Positions 34,257 through 43,689 of a stretch of DNA of 64,000 bases are shown here, in pieces. Made by a program: the position numbers and the translations under genes. The DNA lies in assembly GCA_017454765.1 (NCBI GenBank), contig JAFTCJ010000009.1, forward strand, positions 23,378 through 87,377, in the 5' to 3' direction. Origin of the DNA: Erysipelotrichaceae bacterium. GTDB lineage: Bacteria; Bacillota_I; Bacilli_A; Erysipelotrichales; Erysipelotrichaceae. How positions within the stretch are numbered: the stretch's first letter is position 1; each line of letters opens with the position of its first letter. Below the pieces are notes generated by a model that was not told the origin of the DNA, did no database searches, and was given only the letters and a program-made list of their open reading frames with translations.

Positions 34257-37200
34257 TCAGATATCCGTCAGTTTCAGATGCTTTACCTTGCGCAAAGCCT
34301 GGGCAGAGATCAGCGCCGAGAACAGACCGGTGATTGCAGCGGCGAACAGCCAGCCGAGGAAATAGACACGGCGGTCGAAGCAGTTGATCATCTCCAGCAG
34401 CAGGATGATGCGGTAGGCGATATATGATCCGGCCAGCAGGCCGATGATGATACCGATCAGTGTCGTCATGACCATCTCTCTGCCGACATAATTCTTGACC
34501 TCTCTGACCGTAAAGCCGTTGATACGCATGATCGTCAGTTCCCTCTTCTTCTGGTTGACGAAGAGATTCACCAGATTGAGCAGGATGAAATATGCCATGA
34601 TAAAAGCCATCACCGTCAGCAGGATGACGCTCAGACGGGAAGTGGCAACGAAGCTGTCAAGCATATATTTGCGGTCAAATGAGTGATAATATTTGTCGAC
34701 TCCTTCCAGACTCTCCATCTGTGATCTGATCTCTTCCGCTTTTTTCTCATCGATCCTGATCTGATATACGTTATAGTTGGGAGCATCATCGAAGACCTCT
34801 CTGTAGGCTTCATCGGACATGATCAGGAAGCGTGCCGTATACAGCATGAAAATGTCATTGACCTTCACATCGAAGGGTTCCGTGTTGCCGCTGAAGATCG
34901 TGATATAACCGTCTTTGGAATATCCAGCGATCTCATCCATCTTCAAAGGCACATAAACACCCGGAGCATGGCTGTCCATCTTCATCTCTTCTTTCGTTTC
35001 CGGATCATTGCACAGTGTGAATTCCTGAATCTGTTCCAGATCTCCGCACAGGATATCGACTGTATCGAGCTGATCATTACTCATGAACATCTTCTTGTTC
35101 ATGGCGACCCTGATATATTCCGCATCGTTTCGATCGAGCAGTTCCTCGATCTGTTTTTCTATTTCACTGTTTTCTTCGATATCGTAATCCACCAGATAGT
35201 TGTAACGGTAAACTTCATCAAACTGGATATCGATTCCTGACGACATGGAGTGCGAGATCGTCAGGCCGATCAGGATCAGAGCGCAGGATCCGGCGACCGA
35301 AACGATCGTCACAAGGACTCTCTTGGAGTCACTCAGCATGTTTCTGATGATCAGACGCGAATATAAGGAAAGACTGCTGCTGCCGTTTCCGCTCTTCTTT
35401 CTTCCTTCCGGTGCAGCATCCTGCATCAGGACCCTTGCCGGAGATTTGATCATGCGGTTGCAGGCCAGGAAGACGGCTGCCGAAGACAGAAGCAGCGCCA
35501 GTACAAGAACGATGAGCGTCGGAACGATCTCAAACAGCGGCTTGCCTCCGCCGATGACGTAATAAGACATCTCCTGCCTCAGCATGGCCGTTTCGACCGC
35601 GAAATAAGCAATCGCAACGCCTAAAAGACAGCCGGCCATCGTAGCCGAACAGCCGAACGTCAGATACTTGTGGAAGATCTCGCTGTTGAAGAAACCGAGA
35701 GCCTTGGTCGTACCCACGAGTTTGCGTTGTTCGTCGATCGACTTGCCGACAGTCGCATAAATGACCAGAGCTCCTACAAAGACAAAGAGCAGCGAGAATG
35801 TCGAAGAAATACTCGCAAAGTTGCCCGAGAGATTCTTGGTGAAAATATAGGAAACACTGCCGTTGACATTGAGTGTCAGCCAGCGGTTATCAGCCAGTTC
35901 ATCGATCTTCTTTTCGGCATCCTCGAGCTCTTTCTTTGCATCTTCATACTCTTGTACGCCATCGAGGTATTCCTGATACTTTTCTTCATATTCCTTTTTG
36001 GCATCGTTCAGTTTTGCCTTGCTGTTGTTATATTTATTTTTTGCGTTTTGAAGTTCAACCTTACCGTTTTCGTACTCTTCCAAGCCAAGCAAATATTGGG
36101 AATAGGCACTATGATATTCCGCCCATCCCATGGAGAGCTGCTGTTTTCCAGCCAGGTACTTTTTATGGCCTTCTTCCCATTCCCTGGCCATTGCGACCAC
36201 ATCATCTCCGGTAATAAAACTGGATGCAGGGATCTTCGCTGCTGTCTCATCCGAAGTCATATCTACATAATAATTTTCAGCAAGTTCAAAATGTGTCAAA
36301 GTCAGATTCGAATCATCGATATCGTAATCGGTGTTTTGTGACGGCGTTCTTGATAAGGGATCGTCCACCAGATACATGAATAAATAGGCACGACTTGCCA
36401 ACAACAGCTCATACTCATCTGCCAGCTCCTGTTTAGCGGTCCTCAACTGTTTATCACCATAATTGAGTTCTTCTTCAGCCTTACCGAGCTTGTATATTGC
36501 CCCATCCAGAGCCTCCTTGGCTTCATCAAGCTGAGCCTGTCCGTCAGAGATCTCCTTCCAGGAAGAAGCCAGCTTCTTTTCATTGGATCTGATCTCTTCA
36601 TCGGCTTCGTCCAAGTCTTTCTTTGCCTGATCAAGATCCTTCTTGCCGTCTTCCAGTTTTTCGCGGTTGCTGTCGATCTCTTTCTGATACTCATCCCTGA
36701 TCTGCTCATAGCGGACCTTCGCTCTTCCTTCACCGAAGTCATCAAGTTCATCCTGTGCCGAAGTGTACAGTTTCTTGTAATCTTTTCCGTAACGGTAAAC
36801 ATCGTCATCCTTCTTCAGCGTGAGGATCGCCGAACTGTAACAGTCGTTATAGGCCTCATCTGAAAAAGCATCCATCAGCACCATGACATACCTGGTCTCC
36901 GGAGCGGAGTCATAGTTGGAAACATGGTCCGGATGAGTGGCGATACCGCTGATGATGAATTCCTGCTGATCAAGATAATCTGTTTCCGAAAAATTGATGC
37001 GGTCTCCGACTTTCAGTCCCAGCTCATCGGCAGTTTCCGATTCCAGCATGCATTCACCGACGTTCTTCGGATAGCTTCCTTCCAGTAAGAGCGGCCTGTT
37101 GATATGATCATTCAGGGAAATGACGATGACGTCCCTGGAGATCTTGTTATGTTTCAGGCTGGTGTTGTATTTGCGGACACCTGCCACATCTTCGACGATC

Positions 37201-37439
37201 TCGCGTTCCTGAAGCGCCTTGATGTCATCTTCACTTAAAAGCAGCGAAGCCAGGATCTCGATATCGCGGAAGTTTGTTTCTTTATAAGAGTCGTTTACAT
37301 TGTGTCTTAAAGAATCCGCTGAAAAACGGATACCCAAAAAAGCCGTGACCGCAAGACAGGCAATGACGATGATCGAAAGCCAGGAAACAAACTGCTTGGA
37401 GATGTTCCTGACGGTGTCCTTGATCTGAGTCGCTTTCAT
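34257..37439 (-). CDS. Large FtsX-like ABC transporter permease with extracellular coiled coil
   Basis: A 1060-residue permease. It has one N-terminal helix, a MacB/FtsX periplasmic-core-like domain, then a charged coiled coil from about residue 240 to 350 and again about 440-540 (repeating K-L/D-A-K-K-E-L heptads), a FtsX domain near 560-680, and a second FtsX domain at the C-terminus (about 955-1060). The layout resembles mechanotransmission or peptide-sensing exporters of Bacillota. Its ATPase lies 4 bp upstream. The stop codon adjoins that of the convergent glycosyltransferase (TGATCA). Confidence 0.88.
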   Translation of the reverse strand: MKATQIKDTVRNISKQFVSWLSIIVIACLAVTAFLGIRFSADSLRHNVNDSYKETNFRDIEILASLLLSEDDIKALQEREIVEDVAGVRKYNTSLKHNKISRDVIVISLNDHINRPLLLEGSYPKNVGECMLESETADELGLKVGDRINFSETDYLDQQEFIISGIATHPDHVSNYDSAPETRYVMVLMDAFSDEAYNDCYSSAILTLKKDDDVYRYGKDYKKLYTSAQDELDDFGEGRAKVRYEQIRDEYQKEIDSNREKLEDGKKDLDQAKKDLDEADEEIRSNEKKLASSWKEISDGQAQLDEAKEALDGAIYKLGKAEEELNYGDKQLRTAKQELADEYELLLASRAYLFMYLVDDPLSRTPSQNTDYDIDDSNLTLTHFELAENYYVDMTSDETAAKIPASSFITGDDVVAMAREWEEGHKKYLAGKQQLSMGWAEYHSAYSQYLLGLEEYENGKVELQNAKNKYNNSKAKLNDAKKEYEEKYQEYLDGVQEYEDAKKELEDAEKKIDELADNRWLTLNVNGSVSYIFTKNLSGNFASISSTFSLLFVFVGALVIYATVGKSIDEQRKLVGTTKALGFFNSEIFHKYLTFGCSATMAGCLLGVAIAYFAVETAMLRQEMSYYVIGGGKPLFEIVPTLIVLVLALLLSSAAVFLACNRMIKSPARVLMQDAAPEGRKKSGNGSSSLSLYSRLIIRNMLSDSKRVLVTIVSVAGSCALILIGLTISHSMSSGIDIQFDEVYRYNYLVDYDIEENSEIEKQIEELLDRNDAEYIRVAMNKKMFMSNDQLDTVDILCGDLEQIQEFTLCNDPETKEEMKMDSHAPGVYVPLKMDEIAGYSKDGYITIFSGNTEPFDVKVNDIFMLYTARFLIMSDEAYREVFDDAPNYNVYQIRIDEKKAEEIRSQMESLEGVDKYYHSFDRKYMLDSFVATSRLSVILLTVMAFIMAYFILLNLVNLFVNQKKRELTIMRINGFTVREVKNYVGREMVMTTLIGIIIGLLAGSYIAYRIILLLEMINCFDRRVYFLGWLFAAAITGLFSALISAQALRKVKHLKLTDI

Positions 37440-37443
37440 ATGA

Positions 37444-38664
37444 TTACCAGGAGAGTTCCTCCGGAGCCAGCGGATGCAGATTGCGCTTGATGCTGGCGAT
37501 ACGTCCGTTCTGGACTCTGACGATGCGGTCCGCCAGTTTGCCTATCTCGGCATTGTGCGTGACCATCATGACAGTCGTGTTGTTGTTTCTGACGATGTCC
37601 CTGATGACAGAAAGGACTTCGATACTGGTATTGAGATCCAGAGCCGCCGTAGGCTCATCAGCCAGGATCAGTCTGGGATTCTTGACGATGGCTCTGGCGA
37701 TGGAAACACGCTGCTGCTGTCCGCCGGAAAGCTGAGCCGGATAGTTGTTTTCTCTGTCGCTGAGTCCGACTTTGGCGATGGCCTGTTTCGCTTCGATGGG
37801 ATCGTTGACGATCTCAGCAATAAACTGGACGTTTTCCAGAGCCGTCAGATTGGGCATCAGGTTATAGGACTGGAAAATGAAACCGAGGTATTCCCTGCGG
37901 AAACGCGTCAGTTCTTCATCGTCGGGTTTGGAGAAATCCCGGCCTTCGATCAGCAGTTTTCCGTCAGTCAGGTAATCCATGCCGCCGATGATGTTCATCA
38001 TCGTCGATTTGCCGCAGCCCGATTCACCCAGAACCACGACAAACTCGCCCTCATAGACTTTCAGATTGATGCCCTTCAGGACTCTTAAGACACCGTCACC
38101 GGACGGATAATCCTTGACGACATCGATCAGCTCGCAGAGAACATCCTTCTCCTCGCCGAAATCGACGATCAGTCCTTTTTCTTCTATCGTAATGGCAGCC
38201 AGTGCCGCCATATGTTCGCATAGTTCAAGCTCCTCTTCATCGTAGAGGCTGCCGTTTTTCTTGTTGATGATCTGCACACAGCCGATCGTGTCATGCCCGT
38301 TATTCAGCGGAACGCAGATCATGCTGGTGGTCTTGAGACCCTGGCCGTCAAAGACGGTCGGTTCAAAACGCGGATCGTTCGCCGGATCCGTGATCATGAT
38401 CGACTTTCCGGTCTTGGTCACGACACCTTCGATACCGATGCCGTTTTCAATGCTGTAATTGGATATATCAGCCGGACCGATATGAAATACTGAATGAAGA
38501 CGGTCGCTCTTTTCATCCAGATACCAGATCGCACCCGCTTCCGAATCCAGTGTCTTTACGATCCTCTGCAGGCTTCCCGATAAGGCATCATCGAGATCAT
38601 CGACATTGAGCAGCTGCTCCATGATCTCGTAAGTCGCTTTTACAAATCTCTCATTACGTTCCAT
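37444..38664 (-). CDS. ABC ATPase with N-terminal GAF domain
   Basis: A 406-residue fusion. Residues about 10-160 are a GAF sensor domain (SEAGAIWYLDEKSDRLH, later GHDTIGCVQIINKK). Residues about 178-395 form a MacB/LolD-type ATPase: Walker A GESGCGKST, Q-loop FQSYNLMP, signature LSGGQQQR, Walker B LILADEPTAALD and the H-loop THN. The GAF domain may tune transport in response to a small molecule or redox state. It forms a two-gene operon with the large permease; GAGG precedes the ATG. Confidence 0.9.
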   Translation of the reverse strand: MERNERFVKATYEIMEQLLNVDDLDDALSGSLQRIVKTLDSEAGAIWYLDEKSDRLHSVFHIGPADISNYSIENGIGIEGVVTKTGKSIMITDPANDPRFEPTVFDGQGLKTTSMICVPLNNGHDTIGCVQIINKKNGSLYDEEELELCEHMAALAAITIEEKGLIVDFGEEKDVLCELIDVVKDYPSGDGVLRVLKGINLKVYEGEFVVVLGESGCGKSTMMNIIGGMDYLTDGKLLIEGRDFSKPDDEELTRFRREYLGFIFQSYNLMPNLTALENVQFIAEIVNDPIEAKQAIAKVGLSDRENNYPAQLSGGQQQRVSIARAIVKNPRLILADEPTAALDLNTSIEVLSVIRDIVRNNNTTVMMVTHNAEIGKLADRIVRVQNGRIASIKRNLHPLAPEELSW

Positions 38665-38722
38665 AGCTGAACCTCGTTATTCTGTTTTCAATTATAAATG
38701 TTTCTGCACTCAGATACTATAA

Positions 38723-39262
38723 TTATCTGGCTGCTGTACTGTCTTTCCCGGTATGGGCACCTTCATGATCCTTCAGATAAAACAGCAGTTCGATCAGTGC
38801 TTTATGATAGGGAATAAAGACTCCTTCTTCCAGCATTTTAAGTATCTCATCTTTGTCTGCCCATTTCACAGCCTGGACTTCTTCTTCCTGCAGCTTCAGA
38901 TCATTCAGATCGATGTCCTTTGTATAAACATACATATCGTCAAAACCGTCGTGGAAAGATACTGTCAGTGCCGGTCTCAGATCCGAAAAATCAAGCTCCA
39001 GACCAAGTTCCTCTTTAGTTTCCCGCTCCACGGCTTTCCAGGAGCTGTCTCCGGATACGGCACTGCCCCCGACGGTGATGTCCCACATATTAGGCCAGCC
39101 TTCCTTGAACGGCTGACGCTGTTGTATCAGCATCTCTCCCTTTGAATTGAACAGACACAGATGGACAACGACATGATAAAGACCTTCCGGCAATTTCGTA
39201 CCCCGGATTATCGTCTGATTGGTCCTGTCCCTGTCCTTGGTATAAAGATCCCAAAGCTCCAT
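38723..39262 (-). CDS. NUDIX hydrolase
   Basis: A 179-residue protein of the IDI-like NUDIX group. The Nudix box reads GGSAVSGDSSWKAVERETKE-ELGL (around residues 66-90), with D in place of the usual first E. It hydrolyses nucleoside diphosphate-X compounds; the exact substrate is unknown. The ATG follows directly on the TAA of the dehydrogenase, so it is the third gene of that operon. Confidence 0.88.
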   Translation of the reverse strand: MELWDLYTKDRDRTNQTIIRGTKLPEGLYHVVVHLCLFNSKGEMLIQQRQPFKEGWPNMWDITVGGSAVSGDSSWKAVERETKEELGLELDFSDLRPALTVSFHDGFDDMYVYTKDIDLNDLKLQEEEVQAVKWADKDEILKMLEEGVFIPYHKALIELLFYLKDHEGAHTGKDSTAAR

Positions 39263-40270
39263 TTAGTAGTTCCTCCAGTCGAAGACGATGCAGTTGTTGT
39301 CTTCCTTGTAGTACATCAGATCATAGTAAGCCTGTTCACAATCCTTTGGATCGATCACTTTTGTGATGAGCTTGGAGATATTGATATCTTTATTTATGAT
39401 CAGATCACAGGAAATATTGAAATTTCTTTCCAGACAGTCATAGGATCCGTCCGTTTCATAGACCGGTATCGTCTGATTGAAGCCGCCCAGTACTCTCAGG
39501 TTCTTCATGTGGATCTTTGAGAACACCGGCATCAGGTCACTTTCATAAGACTGTCTGGGTGATCCCAGTAAAATCACCTGACCGTATCTTCTGGTGTAGC
39601 TGATACAGTCAGCGATCACCTGCGAAAGACCGGTGACATCGACAGCGATATCCAGATCCTTTCCTTCACTGACTTCCCTGATCATTTCTTCATAATTCTC
39701 GCTGCAGGTGTATTTCAGACCCATGGACTTCGCCAGCTCACATCTTCCTTTGACCACATCGAAACCGATGACCCTGCAGCCAAGTTTCTGATACATCAAA
39801 GCCGTCAGGATACCTATATTGCCCAGTCCGAAGACACCGACCGTATAGCCAAGTTTCACATCGCTGAGATTGACGCCCTGCATCGCTACCAGCATCAGAT
39901 TGATCGCGCTGGCTTCAACAGGATCGATCCCTTCTTTCAGTTTGAAGATCTGTCTGCTCTGGACTTTGTCTGATGTGTTCCATCTGACCAGAGAGGCATG
40001 CGGAGCATTGAAAAAGACCAGATCGCCGATATCGGCTCTGATCGCTTCCCCTTTTTCAAGGATCCTGCCGACCATGCAGTAGCCGGGTCTCACCGGATAG
40101 GAAAAACCCTTTTTCAGCGCGAACGCTCTGGAGAGTTCCGTTCCGGCAGAGATCATCGAATACTCCGTCTTGATGATCGCCTCATTTTCCTTCAGATCAC
40201 TGCAGTCGATCTCTTCTTTAGAGACTCTTGATTTGCCGACATCCGTCAGCTCGATAAAATAGCTTTCCAT
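39263..40270 (-). CDS. Medium-chain dehydrogenase/reductase (alcohol/sugar dehydrogenase-like)
   Basis: A 335-residue MDR-family oxidoreductase. A GroES-like N-terminal domain (SMISAGTELSRAF, RPGYCMVGRI) is followed by a Rossmann domain with VGVFGLGNIGILTA near residue 145. The four structural-zinc cysteines of classical alcohol dehydrogenases are absent, as in several sugar-metabolising members. The start at 40270 has AAAGGG six bases upstream; the ATG at 40276 overlaps that site. It lies two bases after the tandem HAD gene. Confidence 0.86.
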   Translation of the reverse strand: MESYFIELTDVGKSRVSKEEIDCSDLKENEAIIKTEYSMISAGTELSRAFALKKGFSYPVRPGYCMVGRILEKGEAIRADIGDLVFFNAPHASLVRWNTSDKVQSRQIFKLKEGIDPVEASAINLMLVAMQGVNLSDVKLGYTVGVFGLGNIGILTALMYQKLGCRVIGFDVVKGRCELAKSMGLKYTCSENYEEMIREVSEGKDLDIAVDVTGLSQVIADCISYTRRYGQVILLGSPRQSYESDLMPVFSKIHMKNLRVLGGFNQTIPVYETDGSYDCLERNFNISCDLIINKDINISKLITKVIDPKDCEQAYYDLMYYKEDNNCIVFDWRNY

Positions 40271-40272
40271 AA

Positions 40273-41835
40273 TCATCCCTTTATGAAACCGAAATGTTTC
40301 AATGCGTTATATACACCCTCATCGCAGATATCATCCGTCACATAATCTGCGGCCAGACGGCATTCATTGCTGCCGTTGCCCATGGCGATCGAAAGACCTG
40401 CTTTCTCCATCATGTCGATATCATTGCCGCCGTCGCCGAAAGCACAGATCCGATCTGCAGATACGCCTAGTCTTTCTGCCGTTTCCAGCATCGCCTTGCC
40501 CTTGCTCTTGCCGGAAGGAGATATTTCCCCGGCAAACCAGAGACGGGTATTCTCTTTATCAGAAGCCAGTTCAATGACCTCTTCCCGCAGATCGCCGACC
40601 GCATAATACAGAAACTGCAGGACTCTTTCTCCTTCATAGGGCTTGATCTCCGGTGTGACACCGTAAAGCCTCTGGAAGATCTCTTTATGTTCATCTTCCC
40701 TGCTCAGATAGCCCTTGCCGCTGTCGACGCAATAGCGGTAAGGAATGTCGTGTTCCGCAAAGAAAGCGACATATTTCTGCACATCCTCATCCGGCAGATA
40801 AGTGATCCTGGTCTCACCCTTCTCAATGATATAGGCACCGTTGATCAGAATGACCGCATCCATCAGATCCAGCAGTCTTTTGGGAATATTGTATGTCTCT
40901 TCATACGATCTTGAAGTATTCAGCACCAGCTTTTTACCGCTTCGTTTCAGCTCTTCAAGCGCTTTATATGTCTTTTCATGGATCCCGCCGAATTTGTGAT
41001 CATAGAGTGTCGAATCGTTATCAAAGCAGAACAGATCCATCTCATAACGATCCTCTTCGATGATACCCAGATCCACAAAGGCGTCATAAAGCCCGCCGTC
41101 CTCGATCGACTTCCGGCAGACATAGTCTGCCTTTCCCTTTGTATTTTCCACCGCATCATCGACAGCGATGCCGATACCAGCCATCTCCAGCATCACATCA
41201 TCGTTGATGCCGTCACCGGCAGCCGCGATCTCATCGGTCGTAAAAGAGAAGACCTGGCAGAACTTCAGCAGACCGAAACTCTTGTCGATCAGTGGTGCAC
41301 AGATATTGCCTGAATTCCCCCATCTGGAGATCAGGGCTCCGGGATTGATGTTCTGAATGAAATCGCATTCCTCATCCTTGGCATGATAGTAGAACAGATT
41401 GGTGATCTGTTCGTCCTCATATTCCTTGAACTTCACATTCCCCATCGCATAACTGAGCCATCTGCCGTTGTTGACCTGATCGAGATCGCCCCAGTAATAA
41501 ACATCGCCGTTGATGTCGGTATAGTGATAGGAGATATTGTGTTCCTTAAAATAATCAGTATACTTCTTCGCATCATCCGGATCGATCGTGTAACTCTTGA
41601 TATACTCTCCCTCAACGATCGTCGTCGCGCCGGTACCTACGATCTTGCAGTCGATGCGCTTCCAGAGTTCATCGGGAATATCGGCCATCTCCGCCGCGAT
41701 GCGGCTGGTACAGACACCGATCCTGATGCCCTTCTCCCTGAGCTTGTCCAGAGCCTTTATGGTCGCCCTGGGGACCGCGTTGATCTCATGCGAGAACAGT
41801 GTATCGTCTATGTCAAATAAAGCACCCTTAATCAT
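40273..41835 (-). CDS. Tandem HAD-IIB (Cof-type) phosphatase fusion
   Basis: A 520-residue protein made of two complete Cof-type HAD phosphatases. Copy one begins FDIDDTLFSH at residue 7 and ends with AAGDGINDDVMLE near 200; copy two begins FDNDSTLYDH near 270 and ends with AFGDGGNDIDMME near 465. Both nucleophile and acid Asp residues are kept. The two may act on different sugar phosphates. It heads an operon with the dehydrogenase and NUDIX genes. There is no ribosome site: a TGT-TAAGAT box ends six bases before the ATG. Confidence 0.88.
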   Translation of the reverse strand: MIKGALFDIDDTLFSHEINAVPRATIKALDKLREKGIRIGVCTSRIAAEMADIPDELWKRIDCKIVGTGATTIVEGEYIKSYTIDPDDAKKYTDYFKEHNISYHYTDINGDVYYWGDLDQVNNGRWLSYAMGNVKFKEYEDEQITNLFYYHAKDEECDFIQNINPGALISRWGNSGNICAPLIDKSFGLLKFCQVFSFTTDEIAAAGDGINDDVMLEMAGIGIAVDDAVENTKGKADYVCRKSIEDGGLYDAFVDLGIIEEDRYEMDLFCFDNDSTLYDHKFGGIHEKTYKALEELKRSGKKLVLNTSRSYEETYNIPKRLLDLMDAVILINGAYIIEKGETRITYLPDEDVQKYVAFFAEHDIPYRYCVDSGKGYLSREDEHKEIFQRLYGVTPEIKPYEGERVLQFLYYAVGDLREEVIELASDKENTRLWFAGEISPSGKSKGKAMLETAERLGVSADRICAFGDGGNDIDMMEKAGLSIAMGNGSNECRLAADYVTDDICDEGVYNALKHFGFIKG

Positions 41836-41867
41836 AACTACATCTTAACATAAGCTATAATAGAATC
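41836..41867. promoter_or_regulatory. 32-bp divergent promoter region with two leaderless-type starts
   Basis: Only 32 bp separate two divergent start codons. To the right, TATAAT (41856-41861), six bases, then the cutC-like ATG. To the left, extended -10 TGT-TAAGAT (41842-41850, minus strand), six bases, then the tandem HAD ATG. There is no room for a ribosome site on either side. Confidence 0.6.
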
Positions 41868-42572
41868 ATGATCAACAACATCACAATCGAGATCTGTATC
41901 GGCAATCCTGACGATGCTGTTACAGCCTCTGAATACCCGATCGACCGCATCGAACTCAATTCTGCCCTGGAACTGGGCGGGCTTTCTCCTTCTTTGGAAA
42001 CACTGAAATATCTCAAAGAAAACATCGATAAAAAGATCTGCTGCATGGTCAGATCCAGAGGCGGAGATTTTCATTATACGGAAAATGAGTTTGAGATCAT
42101 GCGCAAGGATGCGGAGAACTTCTTACAAAACAATGCCGACGGCATCGTCTTCGGCTTCTTGCACGAAGACAAGACAGTCGATATTGATAAGACAAAGCGG
42201 ATGTGCGATCTGATCCGTTCCTATCGCAAAGAAGCCGTCTTTCACAAAGCTTTTGACGAGATCGATGATCTGGACAAGGCATGTGAACAGCTCATCACCT
42301 GCGGTGTCGACCGCATCCTGACTTCCGGTAAGGCTGTCTACCCCGACATCCTGAAAGGCTGCGAGATCATTTCCGATCTGAACCGCAAATACGGCGACAG
42401 ACTGCAGTTTCTGCCGGGAGGCGGTGTGCGCATCGAAAACATCAAAGACGTCATCACGACTGCCGGAAGCGGACAGATCCACATGACCTCCAAGAAACAA
42501 TATCCCGGCGGATATCTGGGACTGGATGAGAAACAGCTGCAGATCATGTTAAAAAAGATCGCTGAGATCTGA
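41868..42572 (+). CDS. cutC: CutC-family protein
   Basis: A 234-residue TIM-barrel protein. The diagnostic segments are DRIELNSALELGGLSPSLET near residue 25, CMVRSRGGDFHYTE near 60, and FLPGGGVRIEN near 185. The family was linked with copper tolerance in E. coli, but that role is disputed and the enzyme activity is unknown. The message is probably leaderless (see the promoter at 41836-41867). A nuclease gene follows two bases after its stop. Confidence 0.93.
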   Translation: MINNITIEICIGNPDDAVTASEYPIDRIELNSALELGGLSPSLETLKYLKENIDKKICCMVRSRGGDFHYTENEFEIMRKDAENFLQNNADGIVFGFLHEDKTVDIDKTKRMCDLIRSYRKEAVFHKAFDEIDDLDKACEQLITCGVDRILTSGKAVYPDILKGCEIISDLNRKYGDRLQFLPGGGVRIENIKDVITTAGSGQIHMTSKKQYPGGYLGLDEKQLQIMLKKIAEI

Positions 42573-42574
42573 TT

Positions 42575-43108
42575 ATGGCCAAAAAGAAAAAGAAACTTCA
42601 CATCAAGCGAAAGACCAAACGGATGATCGCGATCGTCATCGCTGCGATCATCATTGCGGGAGTCCTCTACGGTGTCTTCATGAAACCGGAATACGAGGTC
42701 TCGCCTGCGCCTTTCACCAAAAAATACAACGCCGTCTATCAGTATATCCATGACGGAGATACGGCGGTCTTTTACATCGACACCGGCGAAAAAGTCATCT
42801 GCCGCTTCCTGGCTGTAGATACACCCGAGATCGGTGAGGAAGGCTATGATGAAGCCAAACACTTCTGTGATGTCACCCTGGAAAAAGCTTCCAAGATCGT
42901 CTTAGAAATGGACCCGGTCTCTGAAGAATACGACAAGTATGAAAGACTTTTGGCCTGGGTGTGGGTGGACGGCGAACTGCTGCAGGCCAAGCTGATCAGG
43001 GAAGGACATGCCAAAGTGGCCTATATCTTCAGCGGTGAATATCTTTATCTTGATTATCTGAGATCAGTCGAAAAAAGTGTGACGCAAAATGAAGCAAGCG
43101 CCAGTTGA
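42575..43108 (+). CDS. Membrane-anchored SNase-like thermonuclease
   Basis: A 177-residue protein with a very basic N-terminus (KKKKKLHIKRKTKR), one transmembrane helix at about 18-36, and an extracellular staphylococcal-nuclease domain. Catalytic residues are present: DGDT, CRFLAVDTPE (Arg, Asp, Glu) and KYERLLAWVW (the second Arg). It likely degrades extracellular DNA or RNA at the cell surface. It follows cutC by two bases. Confidence 0.88.
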   Translation: MAKKKKKLHIKRKTKRMIAIVIAAIIIAGVLYGVFMKPEYEVSPAPFTKKYNAVYQYIHDGDTAVFYIDTGEKVICRFLAVDTPEIGEEGYDEAKHFCDVTLEKASKIVLEMDPVSEEYDKYERLLAWVWVDGELLQAKLIREGHAKVAYIFSGEYLYLDYLRSVEKSVTQNEASAS

Positions 43109-43128
43109 TAGATGAAAGGAGAAAAGAC

Positions 43129-43689
43129 ATGGATGACAACAAGATCGTAGAACTCTACTGGAACAGAGACGAACAGGCCATTGCCGAAACATCCGACAAA
43201 TACGGCAACTACTGTTTTTCCATCTCCCGTTCCATTCTTCACAACCAGCAGGACAGTGAAGAGGCCGTCAATGACACCTATCTGGCGACATGGAATGCCA
43301 TTCCGCCCCATCATCCGTTGAACCTCTCGACTTTCATCGGCAAGATCTGCCGCAGGATCTCACTCAACAAATGGAGATCCCAGACGGCAGAAAAACGCGG
43401 CGGCGGCGAAGTCACAGTTTCCTATGATGAACTGGAAGAATGCATCGCAGATGACAGGTCGATCAGGGAAACACTGGATGAACAGATGCTGGCGGAAACC
43501 ATTGACGAATTTCTGGCAACAATCAATGAGACACAGAGAAAAGTCTTTGTCTGCCGCTACTGGTACTTCGATTCCATCGAAGACATCTCGTCCCGCTTCC
43601 ATTTCTCTCAAAGCAAGACCAAGATGATGCTGAAGCGGACAAGAGACAAGCTCAAAGACTATCTGATCAAGGAAGGAGTAATCGTATGA
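43129..43689 (+). CDS. ECF-type sigma-70 factor
   Basis: A 186-residue sigma factor with region 2 (about 10-80, including QDSEEAVNDTYLATWNAIPP, the -10 recognition stretch) and region 4 (about 125-180, SIEDISSRFHFSQSKTKMMLKR). The start at 43129 has AAAGGAGAAAAGAC upstream; an ATG at 43105 precedes that site. It overlaps the DUF4349 gene by 4 bp, the usual arrangement of a sigma factor and its membrane partner. Confidence 0.9.
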   Translation: MDDNKIVELYWNRDEQAIAETSDKYGNYCFSISRSILHNQQDSEEAVNDTYLATWNAIPPHHPLNLSTFIGKICRRISLNKWRSQTAEKRGGGEVTVSYDELEECIADDRSIRETLDEQMLAETIDEFLATINETQRKVFVCRYWYFDSIEDISSRFHFSQSKTKMMLKRTRDKLKDYLIKEGVIV

